DNA of 64,000 nucleotides from Epiperipatus broadwayi (Eukaryota; Onychophora; Udeonychophora; Euonychophora; Peripatidae): NCBI GenBank assembly GCA_028023455.1, contig JAQFVV010013306.1, positions 62,001 to 126,000 of the forward strand, read 5' to 3'. Shown piece by piece: positions 27,001 to 38,873 of this stretch (position 1 is its first letter; each line of letters starts with the position of its first letter). The notes under the pieces were generated by a model. It saw only the letters and a program-made list of their open reading frames with translations, ran no database searches and was not told where the DNA came from. The position numbers and the translations under genes were made by a program.

Positions 27001-27189
27001 TTATGTGTATCTTGAGTTAAGATCATTTATAAATTTTCATTAGCTAAAACCAAGTTTAAATCCTATGATCTAATATGTCATTATTGTCTTCTTTTAATAA
27101 GTAAATATTATTGGATTTGTAAAATTTAAAATTATACACCAAAATTTTATTTTAGAATAGACTGGGCTAATAAAAAGTGCACAATATAT
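24031..27189 (-). repeat. Right arm of the giant inverted repeat (3.15-kb element, copy 2)
   Basis: Reverse complement of 1621-4767. It starts after (TA)n with GTATGTGGCCTGTCTATAGG and ends AAAAGTGCACAATATATT, immediately followed by foldback sequence AAGATAGCAT. Point differences and short indels are scattered throughout. For example, the G-run at 3176-3185 corresponds to a shorter C-run at about 25611, and the frame 4032-4223 is disrupted. No gene. Confidence 0.85.
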
Positions 27190-27251
27190 TAAGATAGCAT
27201 TTCTTCAAACTTTAATGGTTAATGGATAGGCTTCAATCTTGTCATCATCTC

Positions 27252-27291
<40 letters not shown>

Positions 27292-27292
27292 A

Positions 27293-27334
<42 letters not shown>

Positions 27335-28480
27335 AGTGCTCAGTTTATATATAGATGCATTTGTTTAAACTTTAATAGACAGCTTCAATGTACTTTACCC
27401 TCCAAGTTCAGCCACCCATACCATTGACAATCTGATGATGGAAATCCCAAATCCTTTCTTGACACCGATATTATTGTCCTACCATGTTGACATGAAGTAA
27501 CTCTGACATTTCAAATATAAGACCTTTTTTTATTAAAATACATAGAAGGGGGATGGGCAGGATTTGGGATGAATTCACAATATTTGAATACAAATATTCT
27601 TTATATACTTTGAAATTAGTTGTAATTATATGGAATTTGAACACAGACTTTCAAGCTTCTTCAGAAAATCTATTCTAGCTCATATAACTGATACATATGA
27701 TCACACATGTGAAAAACATAAATGATCTCAAATGTTCACATGTGGGAGATGATGATCTGGACTATCTGATGAATGCTGGTTAACACAAAATATATATTGG
27801 AGATCGTTTATCTTTTTCACATGTGTGTGATCAGTATATCAGTTGTATGAGGTAGAATGGATAGCTGAAGGAAATTTGAAAGTCTGTGTTGAAATCCCCT
27901 ATAATTACAACTAATTTCACAGTAAATAAAATATATTTGTATTCAAATGTTACAGATTCAACCTGTATCTTGTCATCCATCTTCTGTATATTTAATTGAA
28001 TAATGTTCTATACATGAGGCATCAGAGTGACTTAACATTAACATGGGTATGACAATAATATTGGCATCAACAAGAGAATTGGATGTTTCATGACCTGATT
28101 TTCAAAAGTATGGATGACTGAAGAGTTCAAGGATTGGATAGATTGAAGCTTGTCCATTAATGTTTCAAGAAATTCTATCTTAATATGCATTGAGGACTAA
28201 TTATATATATGTGGGAGATAAAATGATTGGAGCCTGTCCATTAAAATTTGAAGAAATGCTATCTTAATATAAACTGAGCCTTCTTAAATGTATGTGTGAC
28301 AGATGATGATCTGGACCAAGTGATGAATGCTGGTTCAGCACATAAGACATTTATTGGATATTATTTATTTTTTTATGTATGGGTATGTGTCTCAGTTGTA
28401 TGAAATAGAATGTATGGTGTTCAAATCTCCTATAATTACAACTAATCTCAAATTATCTAAAGTATATTTATATTCAAATA

Positions 28481-28930
28481 TAATTTAAATATCTGAGTAA
28501 TATAAAATATTTTGCAAATTATTGTATCTTTTTTAATTTTTGGATTAACATATTGATATACAATATTAATATTTGGATTAACATATTGATATACAATATT
28601 AATATATATACTATTAATTATAATGGGAGTTTATTTAGATATAAACTTGTCATAGAGTATTGCTTCAATCATTTAATATGACCTTTTATAATATCTGAAT
28701 GATAAAACGTTTGTAATATGGATAAATAGTTGTTGAGAGATTTTGAGAACTTTGATTTTTGTTTTTTAAATTACTGTAAATGTTGATAATTATATTTTTG
28801 TGAGCAACTAATTCTTATATAAGTATTGCTCTTTTCTATTACTACTATTATTTTTTGGCATTTAATGTTATTGCCCCACATATAGAATTACTTGTTCTCA
28901 TAACTATAATCTTATATTTCACAGTTTTGG
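28481..28930. repeat. Perfect 33-bp tandem pair within AT-rich DNA
   Basis: The unit TTGGATTAACATATTGATAT plus 13 bp occurs twice in a row without change (28540-28572, 28573-28605). The remainder of the interval shows nothing. Confidence 0.85.
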
Positions 28931-29830
28931 TTGGGATAAGAATTGTAATATTTAAACAGCATTAAACTGTGCACATGCGCTTTGGATTTTAACTATAAAA
29001 TGAATGAATACTAACACTTCAAACACCTGATAAAGTCTTTGGAAAAGATAGAATGGTCATCTATCTTTTCGAACCCAAATGCTTTTGTATGGGCGAATCT
29101 TAAGTGTTTGAAAGTGTGAAGATATTAAATAATCACTTTAAATTACTTTTACATGCTTGAATGAATGACGCTGGTGAAATTTACTAGAATTTACGATAGG
29201 TCATTCTTATTTGAAATTGTTCAAGCATGTAAAAGTAATTTAAAGTGATTATTTAATATCTTCATGCTTTCACTTTCAAACACTTAAGATTCGTCATACA
29301 AAAACATTTGGGTTTGAAAAGATAGATGGCCATTCTATCTTTTCCAAAGACTTTATCATGTGGTTGAAGTGTTAGTATTCATTCATTTTATATTTAAAAT
29401 CCAAAGCGCATGTGCAACAGTTTAATGCTGTTTAAATATTACAGTTTATAATAATTGCGCGCTATATAAAATAATTGACTTATTTACATACATTTAATTT
29501 CAAATAAGAATGACGTATCATAAATTCTAGTAAATTTCACCAGCGTCATTCATTCAAGCATGTAAAAGTAATTTAAAGTGATTATTTAATATCTTCATGC
29601 TTTAACTTTCGAACACTTAAGATTCACCCGTACAAAAGCATTTGGGTTCGAAAAGATACATAACCATTCTATTTTTTTCCAAAGACTTTATCATGTGTTT
29701 GAAGTGTTAGTATTCATTCATTTTATAGTTAAAATCCAAAGCGCATGTGCAACAGTTTAATGCTGTTTAAATATTACAGTTTATAATAATCGTGCTATAT
29801 AAAATAATTGACTTGGGATAAGAATTGTAA
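28931..29830. mobile_element. Palindromic insertion bounded by an exact 18-bp direct repeat
   Basis: TTGGGATAAGAATTGTAA occurs at 28931-28948 and again at 29813-29830. Between them are three copies of a unit of about 320 bp. One is reversed (28949 to about 29218), one is forward but 5'-truncated (about 29219-29480), and one is forward and nearly complete (about 29490-29812). The landmark AAAAGTAATTTAAAGTGATT appears as its complement at about 29130 and forward at about 29231 and 29564. Each unit also holds a small hairpin GATAGATGGCCATTCTATC. The left copy lacks the last 37 bp or so of the unit (ATAATAATCGTGCTATATAA side), joining the flank at a TGTAATATTTAAAC microhomology. No protein is encoded. 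It is a different sequence family from the F1/F6 foldbacks. Confidence 0.85.
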
Positions 29831-32800
29831 GTTTTCTTTTATAGATGAAAGATTATACTAAAAATAGATATATATTTTTAGGTATGTGCCCATCACTAAA
29901 AATTTTGATTCAATACAAAACATCATTTAACTTTAAATTCTTTATTTCTGAAGGATTCGCTTTTTCTGTGTGACAATTATTCATCAGGCTACTTTTTTCT
30001 AAAAATGTAGTATCTCTTAACAAAAATTATATGTTGTCATCAGACAGTTATTAATAAATAAGTATGTACACACATATGTATATCTAGTAAAAAAATTATT
30101 AAATAATATTCTGGTGGACAAATATCAAAATGTAAACCAAAACACTTGTTGAACAATAATAGACAACTCACTACAAATAAGCAATGTTTTCTATTGGTTA
30201 TTTCCACTTTCATTTATTATTTTGGATGATAACTTTTCCTGAATATTTTTTGTTTATAAAAACTATGCATTGTTTGATAATTAATTTAGCATTTTAATAA
30301 AGGTGAGGTGAAAGATGGAAAACAGGTCATATAAACACAAATTTGAAAATATTAAATATATAATTTTAGACTGTGTGGTTTTGAATAAGTAAACTATTAA
30401 GCTTAAAAAATTGTGAAAAGAATTCAGTTTTAAAATAGAAAAAGTTATTATGGAGATGCAATGGATTGAAAGTTATGAGGTCTTTTTGAGAAAAAGGCAG
30501 AAATAGACCAGGATTGATATATATATTGTAATGGCTATCATTATTTATTTGCTGTGTTGAAGCAGTATAATTGTAGAATTAATAGTAATTATTAAATGAG
30601 TTTTTGAGGTTATTTGAAATTTGTGTTCACTAATTTAAAATTTCTCAAACTGTCTGTTGCCATAGATTGATTATGGGTTGGTCAAAAATATTCCACTATA
30701 TAATGTTCTTCAAACATAATAAATTAAAAAAAAAAACATTTTTAATTTATGTATAACATTACAGAAGCAATAGTAAATTTTATTTTGTGACTGCAAGATA
30801 TTTCACCTTTTACCAAATATTGCTATAAAATACAGTATGTAGTAATATAATTGTATCTACATATATTATTGTCATATACGAAAATATTTTTGTCATACCA
30901 TTAAAATAGTTAAATAATTGTATATATTGCTAATGTTATAATTTTATACACATTTAGAGTAGAATAGCATTATTGTTTTAAATATTAATCATTCTTTTCT
31001 TTCCATTATGAGTCCATTTTTTACATTTTTGTTATTAATAATGTGATCACTGTTATTTACAAAAGGACCAAATACAAATATTTTAGCTATTCATATTTAT
31101 TCAATTAATATCAATAATACAAAAATGGAGAATTTGATTTAATAATTAAACTGAAGCTGATAATTGTACATATTAAATTTGTATAATTCAGCATACTGTG
31201 TATGTAATTTAGAGAATATCATTTTTTTCACTTGTGTAAAAAATAGTGTCTCAATTTGTTTGTCTATATGTGTATATTTAAAGTTTAAAATACCTATTTT
31301 TGAGTTTTATTAATGAAAACCAATGAGTGATTACTACTGTATAACAAAGAGATTCTTGGAAAAATAAAGTCAGTTATTAGTTATACTTTTGAATTTAAAT
31401 TTTTTCGTATGTAAATTCTTTAGCTAGTTTATATACATATGTCTTTATACTTATATTATGAAGTTTTGTAGCTATGTTTTTTAATAGATAATCACAAAAT
31501 AAAATGGAAATGACATTTGCATTTTTTTCTGTTGCTCTCAATATTCTGTAGATAAATATTTTATTTCTCTGAAATTAATGATAGTTTATATGGAACTCAA
31601 GTTGTGAAATGCAGACTTGTCAATATGAATATTTATACAGAGTTGTTTTTCTATAAGTTATGGTTAGATCGATTTATCATATCTATAGTTCATAAGTTCA
31701 TATATGTGATTGTTTGTAATTTTTTCTTGGGCTTTATGTAATGCAAAATTAATATAGTTCAAAATAATAATTCTTGACATGTATATAAAACAAACAAGTA
31801 TTGGATTTCCTCTGGTGTTAGTAACTGGAAACATGATGCATTTGGATCAATAAAGATATTAAATGCATCATTTGATAAAAAGCTTAAATGAGTTGCTTAT
31901 TTTAAGAATGTTCTAATAAAAATTAATTTCTGCTTCCTTAGTAAACTATTTTTATTTGTCATCTATGACATGTTAGAGTATTATTTTTTTCTATTTTGTT
32001 TAGGTCTAAGACATGGAAAAGGAGAATATTTGGTAAAAAATCTATTAAAGCTATTGATTATAGAATAAATCAAGTTTTCATATTCATGCAAGGATTGTAA
32101 CACTTCTAATCAAAACAATATTTTTTTGACAAAATGTTGAAAAATAATTCATTTATTTGTATAAAAAGGTTATGAAATTAAGAATTACTAAAAAAAAGCC
32201 AAGCTGTTTTGAATTAAAGAAATTTTAAAAAACAATAAGTTGTCATATCTGTTTATTATAATTTTGTCAGTCAGAGAAAGACAAGTGATTATAACATGTT
32301 TAAACATATATTTAAAATGATATTTTATGACTATATATGTGCTTTCATAAAATTTTACAAAATATCATAATGGAAAATAACTTTTTTGGTTAATAACATT
32401 TGTTCAATAAAATATTTAATGACATATAATTTTTAAATTTTTACTTTAGTCATTTTATCATTAAGTGGGATATTACAAACTATTATCTTTCTGAAAATAT
32501 AATATGGGAAAAATGGAAAACATGTTCATCTGTTAATTTTTGTGATTATGAAGGGGGAATCTCAATAGAAATGACAAACTTGAGAAATCGTGAAAGAGGC
32601 CATACAATTATTAATATAAACACTTTTAAATATCTGTTCTCAGATTTAAAAAAAAAAAACAAAAACAGTAAAACAATATCAAATAAATATATCTCTTACT
32701 AATTGAAAATCTATCCAATTTTTATAATAGGAATATTTATTTTATTTTTGGAATAGTACTGGTGTTAAGATATCCCTTTTATTTTATGAATATTTATGTA

Positions 32801-34090
32801 ATATATATTAAAATAAGAAAAACTTTAATTTTTTATAAGAGATGTCCATTATATTTATTTTATTTACACATTTTTAGAAAGATAAATAAAAGTTATATTG
32901 GCAAATGTGCATATATGCTTATGTGTGATTAAGAACTGAAATACAGGCATTCTTCATATACCTGGAGTTAATTAAATTCCCTATATTTATGTGTGAATTA
33001 AAATATATTTTAAATTAATTCTGAAAGTATTAATATCATAATCAGTGCATCAGATATAAAACTATCAACAAAATCACAATAAAACTTTAAAACCTTAAAT
33101 TTTTGAGCAAATTAAAACATAAACAATAAAACTATATTACTGTTTAGCAATTATTATCAATTATGTATTTCGTTTCATTTAACTTTCTTAAAATTTAAAG
33201 TTTTTATTTTGTGGACATTTGAATCTGAAGTGATACTCCATTTGGCACTATTTTACCGGCGGAATGATTATTCCTTTGCTTTTTAATTTAAAACATGTGA
33301 CCATTGTATTAATGTAGACAGGTAAATTGAAAGATGTATAAAAGTTTTGTGGTTACTATTAAAAAAGATCTAATTATTCTAAAGAAATCACGTGATGGGA
33401 GAATAATCTCTTCCTTTTCACAACTTAAGTAGACCACGATGATTTAAAAGATACCAATACAAAACTAAAATTATCAAAGACAAAAATTAATCTAGCATTC
33501 TTCTTCCAGCATTTGCCATTTTTTTTAATTATGCTATCGATTTATTACTGTTATTGTTTTATTCTTACTATACAAATAACAGTGTATTTACATTCACTCT
33601 CTCTCATACATGCATTTTTAACTCTTGTATAACTGTTTTTTTTTAATAGTTAAAATAAATAAATTGATATTTACACACACATATCACATGATTTTGTTGC
33701 CTATTTTAAAGAAAAATTAACTCATTAAAAATTAACTTCATTTTTTCTTCTTCTCTCTCACTAGAATTAGCCAACTTGATCTGATTATGTCAATAAAAAA
33801 AAATCCAATTTATAGAAGTTATTAGAAAGGCACAATCTCCCAGTTGTCTTCCCCTTCTAACTCTACTCACTCGCATGCACCCTTTCGGCGAAGCTTATGA
33901 AAAAATATTTCTTTCTAACACCTCTTTCCATACAATATATATAGGGCGTTTTTAAATTCCGACAGTATTACATTAACGTTGGATCAATTGTCACTTGTTA
34001 TTTTTTTGCCAAAACTTCTTAGGGTGGATATGTATTTCTAAGTTCTATTTTTGAAAGCAGATTTTTTTTCCCATTTGTCATAGCATCAGC
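29831..34090. other. AT-rich non-coding DNA
   Basis: No gene, RNA or repeat with clear structure was recognised over more than 4 kb. Short poly-A and poly-T runs only. Confidence 0.5.
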
Positions 34091-34093
34091 CAG

Positions 34094-34172
34094 AAAGCGA
34101 ACCCACTAACCCGGGACAACCACTTGTAAAGCTGCTATCCTGACCTCTCGACCACCAATGCTTGACTGAAAA
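34094..34172 (-). ncRNA. tRNA-like SINE head or tRNA pseudogene
   Basis: On the minus strand the segment contains TGGTCGAGAGG, an exact match to the pol III A-box consensus TRGYNNARNNG. About 40 nt later it has GGGTTCGCTTTC, an imperfect B box (GGTTCGANNCC). The spacing and the D-arm/anticodon/T-arm order fit a tRNA-derived SINE promoter. The pairing of the acceptor and T stems is poor, so a functional tRNA is unlikely. It is markedly more GC-rich than its surroundings. Confidence 0.45.
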
Positions 34173-34984
34173 CACATTATTTATTGCCAAAGAAACGAAA
34201 GATTGAAAGAATGCAATAACAAAGATGGTACTTTCAAATTATTTTTTTCCAAAGATGTAAAAAAAAAAAATGCTGAAGGATTCAAATATCTTAAGTCTTT
34301 TCAATTTTCAATGTTATCTTTTTCACATGCTTTGAAGGATATGTTTTAGAAATGTGTGATGGAATAGAACTACATTTAAAACATATTATAATATAAAGTA
34401 AAAAAATCTTTAAAACTAATGTAGATGTGAAGTTAAATTGTAACATGCTATGTTTCTAATGTATCTATAGTGTGAAAGGTTGGTCTGATTTCTGGGATGA
34501 TGGATGGTTATAATAGAACTGAATTAAAGATGAAAGATGCATTAATAAAAACAAAAACTTATAATCTAACCATGTTACATAAAAACATCATTTCCATTAC
34601 TTACATAAAGTCTCAATATTTAATTTAAAGAAATTTAAAAAAAACAACTCTGTGTCTCATTTATATAAAATTACTTACAAAATTAAGGGTTCTATCCCAT
34701 TCACCTTTCCCGCATTAAATAAAATCGCATTAACTATTTCATATAATGCAACTGTATCCTTTATTCTTTTATCATATACTTAATTGGACAACAACAAGTT
34801 TATTGTTAAATATAAATAATTATTAATACTTTTTCAGAATACTGTGTTTTTACTACAGATGCTCTAATAACAATTTATTATTTTCTGCAATGGTAGCCAG
34901 ATAGAAGAAATTTACAACTGAGAGTTTTAGTGAACTGTGTCATTTGGTTTATTTCCATTTCACTTATCATTTTATGTATATACA

Positions 34985-35400
34985 GAAAACATTGATAAAA
35001 ACAAGAGCACTGCCAATGTCAGCACTCTCAGATCCAAAGATTCCTCACTGATGAAAGCCACAAGCTAGAAACTTGTCTGGGGATATTGGATGAGTAGGCA
35101 CTAGATAGGGATTTTATGTCCAAACCTTTCTGCATCCATTGATTACTCTGGCTTATACTGTGTGGTGCTACTGTATGGAGAGTTTTGTCTCTGTGAAAAG
35201 CCAATAGACTTTTGGATAAGTGAATCAGGAATGATGATTTTGCACACTTCCCTTCATAGCTTTATATTCATTATTCACCAGAAGATTATCTGTTATACAA
35301 CTCTGATTATATCTCATAGTATAGGAATCAACATAAAAACTGTAAACTCCATTTTTTAAAAAAAAAAACTTTCCACAGAAATATGTTTTGGTCTCACCTA
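34985..35400. repeat. Dispersed repeat X, copy 1
   Basis: Shares GATGAAAGCCACAAGCTAGA, ATATTGGATGAGTAGG and CTGCATCCATTGATTACTCT with 57110-57370 in the same orientation. Non-coding. The open frame at 35162-35359 is not conserved between the copies. Confidence 0.8.
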
Positions 35401-37089
35401 AAAAAAAAAATGGGAACTTTTATAATATACAGATATTTTGTTACTTAAATCAGGGTACTTTTTTTATATAAATATTCAGAAACTTTTTACAAGAGATAAA
35501 AGATTTATTAAAAGTAAGATATGAAATGATGTTGAACTTAGTGAGGACATTTGGGTGATGGATTTAACTTTATTTATAGATATTAGTAATGTCTTAATGA
35601 ATTAATTTACAAGTACAAGAAAGAAACAAAACAATAACCGAAATGTTTGGCTATGTTAATTATTTTCAAAAATAGATTAATGTTGATATTCTTTTCAGAT
35701 GATGAAAAACAAAGAGAACATTTCAAAAATATTTTTTATAAATTGTAAAAAAAATTACAAGTATATTAAATAAAGACAAAAATTATGAAAAAATAATAAT
35801 TATTTACTTCTAATTTAAAAGACATTCCCAAGATAGCATTACTGATGTGAAAAATATAACTGATAATATAATTACATTTTCTTTATGGGGCAAAATGAAA
35901 TTGTTCTTCATTAAAGAAATGTAGATTTAAAAGCACAGCTTGGATGAAGACTAATTAAATAAAAGGATTGCAATTAATATCATTTTTGCCTCAACCTACC
36001 TACATGAGTCTGCAATTTCAACAATAAATACAATTAGGTTAAAATATTTCCGTTTTACAGACAGACAGATTGTATGTAAGATTACTAGTTACAAATCATA
36101 TTCCGAGTTATTCAAGATTAATCAATGCTGTAAAGTGGAAGTTATCTTTGATCATTTAATACACTTTCACAATTCAGTGTTAAATGCATTACTTTAAAAT
36201 ATTATAAACACATGATGAAATATAAAACTTGGAAAAAATTAGAAGCTGCTCTTGCAATTATCTGCAACAATCTGATATAGATAGTAAGAAAAAGATAGTA
36301 GTAGTAAGTACATTAACTGTAGAAGCAGATCTGATGGAAAGTTTAAATGGTGAGGGAATATTACAGGAAGTCATATGACTTCCCAGCAATAAAAGGGGCA
36401 GGGCAAAGCTGTGATTCATGGAAAGAATAAATAGATAAGAGGAACATTTAATATTTTAAACCCTTAAGAGAACTAAATTTAACCCAAATAAATCTGATGA
36501 TAGCAAACTGATTAAGAAAAGAGCTCTAATGACAGGTGAAGAGACTTTGAGAAGGTATGAGTGAAGAAAACTGAAGATTTAGTTGAACTAAAAGAGTAAA
36601 TCACTTTTATGTAATCGTCTATATGCAAATATTTGAAAACTTACAACTGAAACTGTAAGAAAATAAATAAAATTAATTGTAGAAATGATGTATGAACTGA
36701 AAAAAGTATAAAAGAAAGATATTATTAATTATATTTATTAATAATCAATGTGTAGAAGATAAAGAAGAAGAATAAAAACAGTGAAAGTAAAGTTAGTTTT
36801 AATATTAATTATGTACAAACTTTTCATGTACATTATTGCACATATACCTAGGATGTGAATGAACAAGCAGGACAAATATGAAAAACTACAATAAGGATTT
36901 AGAGATACTGGGAGAATTGGTGATATTTTTTCAACTCATAGATGCTATCTTTTCTAATTTTTATAAAAATAATTAAGCTTTTTTCATTCTTGAAAAAAAA
37001 AAAAGTAAATTGAATTCATATTTTTAAGGTAGGAAACTTTAATAGATGGCAAAAATAATATAGCCTTTGTTTAAATCTTATTATCTTCA

Positions 37090-37440
37090 TTTTTAGCATT
37101 CCATCATCAGATTTTCAATTGGATAGACGGTTGAAGAGTTGGAGTAGATTGAAGCCTGTCCATTAAAATTGTAAGGATTGGCTATCTTAATATATATCTG
37201 AGCACTTATACCATATATGTGTGGAGATAGTAATCTGGACCAATTGATTATTGCTGTTTTAGCATGAAATATGTATATTGGTGATTATTTATCTTTTTGA
37301 CATATACGTGTTCAAGTGTATCAGCGTTATGAAATAGTGGGGAGAGTGGTGGGTCGTATGAAAGTCTGTGCTCATATACCCTATATATTACATATATAGA
37401 CACACGTATATAATAAGCTTGTGTGTTTCAGTTACTTTAT
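37090..37440 (+). mobile_element. Half foldback F5 (right arm plus tail only)
   Basis: Starts AGCATTCCATCATCAGATTT, matching the inner start of the F1 and F6 right arms. It runs through ATCTGGACCAATTGATTATT and the arm end CATATACCCTATA, then the one-sided tail TATTACATATATAGACACAC to about 37430. Block II lacks it: CTTAACTTCC..GATTTGCATAATATTGAC is continuous at about 44840-44874. It is therefore a solo insertion of half a palindrome. Confidence 0.8.
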
Positions 37441-38299
37441 TGTTAATGTTTTTGTATAATATTGAGAATAAGTCCCTCCCTGAAAAAAACCTGTTAGAAA
37501 TTCTATTCAGTTAAGCAAATTGACAGATTTACTCCTCCATCTGCAATTAAACTATAATTTTTTTGCTCATTCAGCTTCCACTCTTATCAATATAATAAAT
37601 TTCTCAGCAAAGAATTTACTTATTATTATAAAGATAACGTACTAAATAAAATGTTTTAAAACTGAAATAAAATACAAATCAGAATATTGTAGTCTTTCTA
37701 TCTCTATAGATTTACAGTTTTATTGAGGTTTGATTTGAAAAGTCTGTAAAATAAAAAATTTAAAAAATTTTAAATTTGAATTAATAAATTTTCACTCATC
37801 TATATAATCGGTAGCAACAATAATTTCTAAGTCATTTATTTCCTCATCTCATGCACTCAAGATCATGAGATGTTTAAGAATTAAAACCATGAATTGAGTG
37901 TAACAGTTCATTTGAGAAGAGTTTATTTTACTAAGCTGTGAATCTGAAACTGTTTACTCTATCATGCCTCTAAATTACATATATTATAGTAGTGGTATAT
38001 AAAATAAATGAAAGACTGAATTCTAAAACTATCTCCTAATTTATATCTGACTATTGGGAGATGGGATAAGGTAATTATAAGAACTGATATCATGGCTGGA
38101 AGGTTTGCTGCAGTAGAAAACTTTTTGAGTTAAATAATTAAAATAAATAATAATTACAAATTTCTAAAATAGTAATAATTTTACTAGCGGTAGCAATAAA
38201 GTTTGATAATTTATAACAATTAAAATCGTGAAGCCAATAAACTAGAAATATGATGCAACAATTAATCTGTTAACAATGAAACAATACATACATTCAGTT

Positions 38300-38520
38300 T
38301 TGTTCCATTGATATCGAGAAAGTGCAAAAAATTTGTCAGTTGACAAAATCTTCAAGGAAGAAGATATATCTAATTTATTTGCTGATAAAATAATTAATGA
38401 AGTAAAGTTGAGTAATTCATTTATTGATAAAACGGTTAATGAAGTAAAGGTAAACAATTTGTCAATTGACAAAATGGTTATTGAAGAAAAGGTAAGTAAA
38501 TTGTTTCTATTGATAAAATT
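38300..38520 (+). other. Candidate exon: four 42-bp repeats encoding a 14-residue repeat, ending at a splice donor
   Basis: From about 38330 the DNA is a 42-bp tandem repeat in an open frame. Aligned units read LSVDKIFKEEDISN, LFADKIINEVKLSN, SFIDKTVNEVKVNN and LSIDKMVIEEKVSK, i.e. a 14-residue motif with invariant D-K, an acidic residue and a basic residue. The last unit contains GAAAAG|GTAAGT at 38486-38497, a perfect 5' splice-site consensus, after which the frame soon degenerates. A diverged copy of the same repeat lies at 51765-52040 in block II, where frames are broken. It may be an exon of an unrecognised gene, or a minisatellite whose 42-bp period merely keeps the frame open. No start codon context, upstream exon or acceptor was identified. 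Confidence 0.4.
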
Positions 38521-38873
38521 TTATAGATTTTTTTAAATAACAAATACTATGTTTTCTATGTCAAAATATTTTTTGATTATTTTATACTTTACAGATTATT
38601 AAAAGTATTTATATGTTTATTGATCAACATTAATTACCATACTATAATAAACATAAACTAAGATCGTTCAGGCTCCGTTCTTTTTAATTATACTGTTTTA
38701 TAATAAGATTATCTGTAATACAATTTGATAAAAGTAATCTCAATAAAGAATAAAAGGCAGATTTGCGAATGCTTTTATTTTTAAATCTATTTTAAAAAAA
38801 AAAATAATAATAAATAAAGTTACAGAAAGTACTATTTTTAAAAAGCTATTTCTTTCACTAGGTGGCGCAAATT

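Larger units (their letters stand above)
23780..28480. mobile_element. Compound foldback F2 carrying nested insertions
   Basis: The outer left end (AATTATAGGGGATTTGAACAC, about 23796) mirrors the outer right end (GTGTTCAAATCTCCTATAATT, about 28420-28440). Left-arm sequence runs 23796-23950. It is then interrupted by a (TA)n run and the 3.15-kb element (24031-27189), and resumes at 27190 with AAGATAGCATTTCTTCAAAC up to about 27510. The right arm is about 28005-28480. The centre (about 27535-28000) is itself a palindrome containing TTAGTTGTAATTATA and TATAATTACAACTAA. Arm motifs CAATCTGATGATGGAAAT and ATGAATGCTGGTT mark it as family with 14863-15689 and 45009-45776. Two (TA)n runs flanking TAGTCAGC lie at 27253-27331. 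Confidence 0.75.

Noticed and set aside
38242-38472. Minus-strand frame across the 42-bp repeats
   Set aside because: A 42-bp period keeps more than one frame open; only the plus frame ends at a splice-donor consensus and shows the D-K motif.
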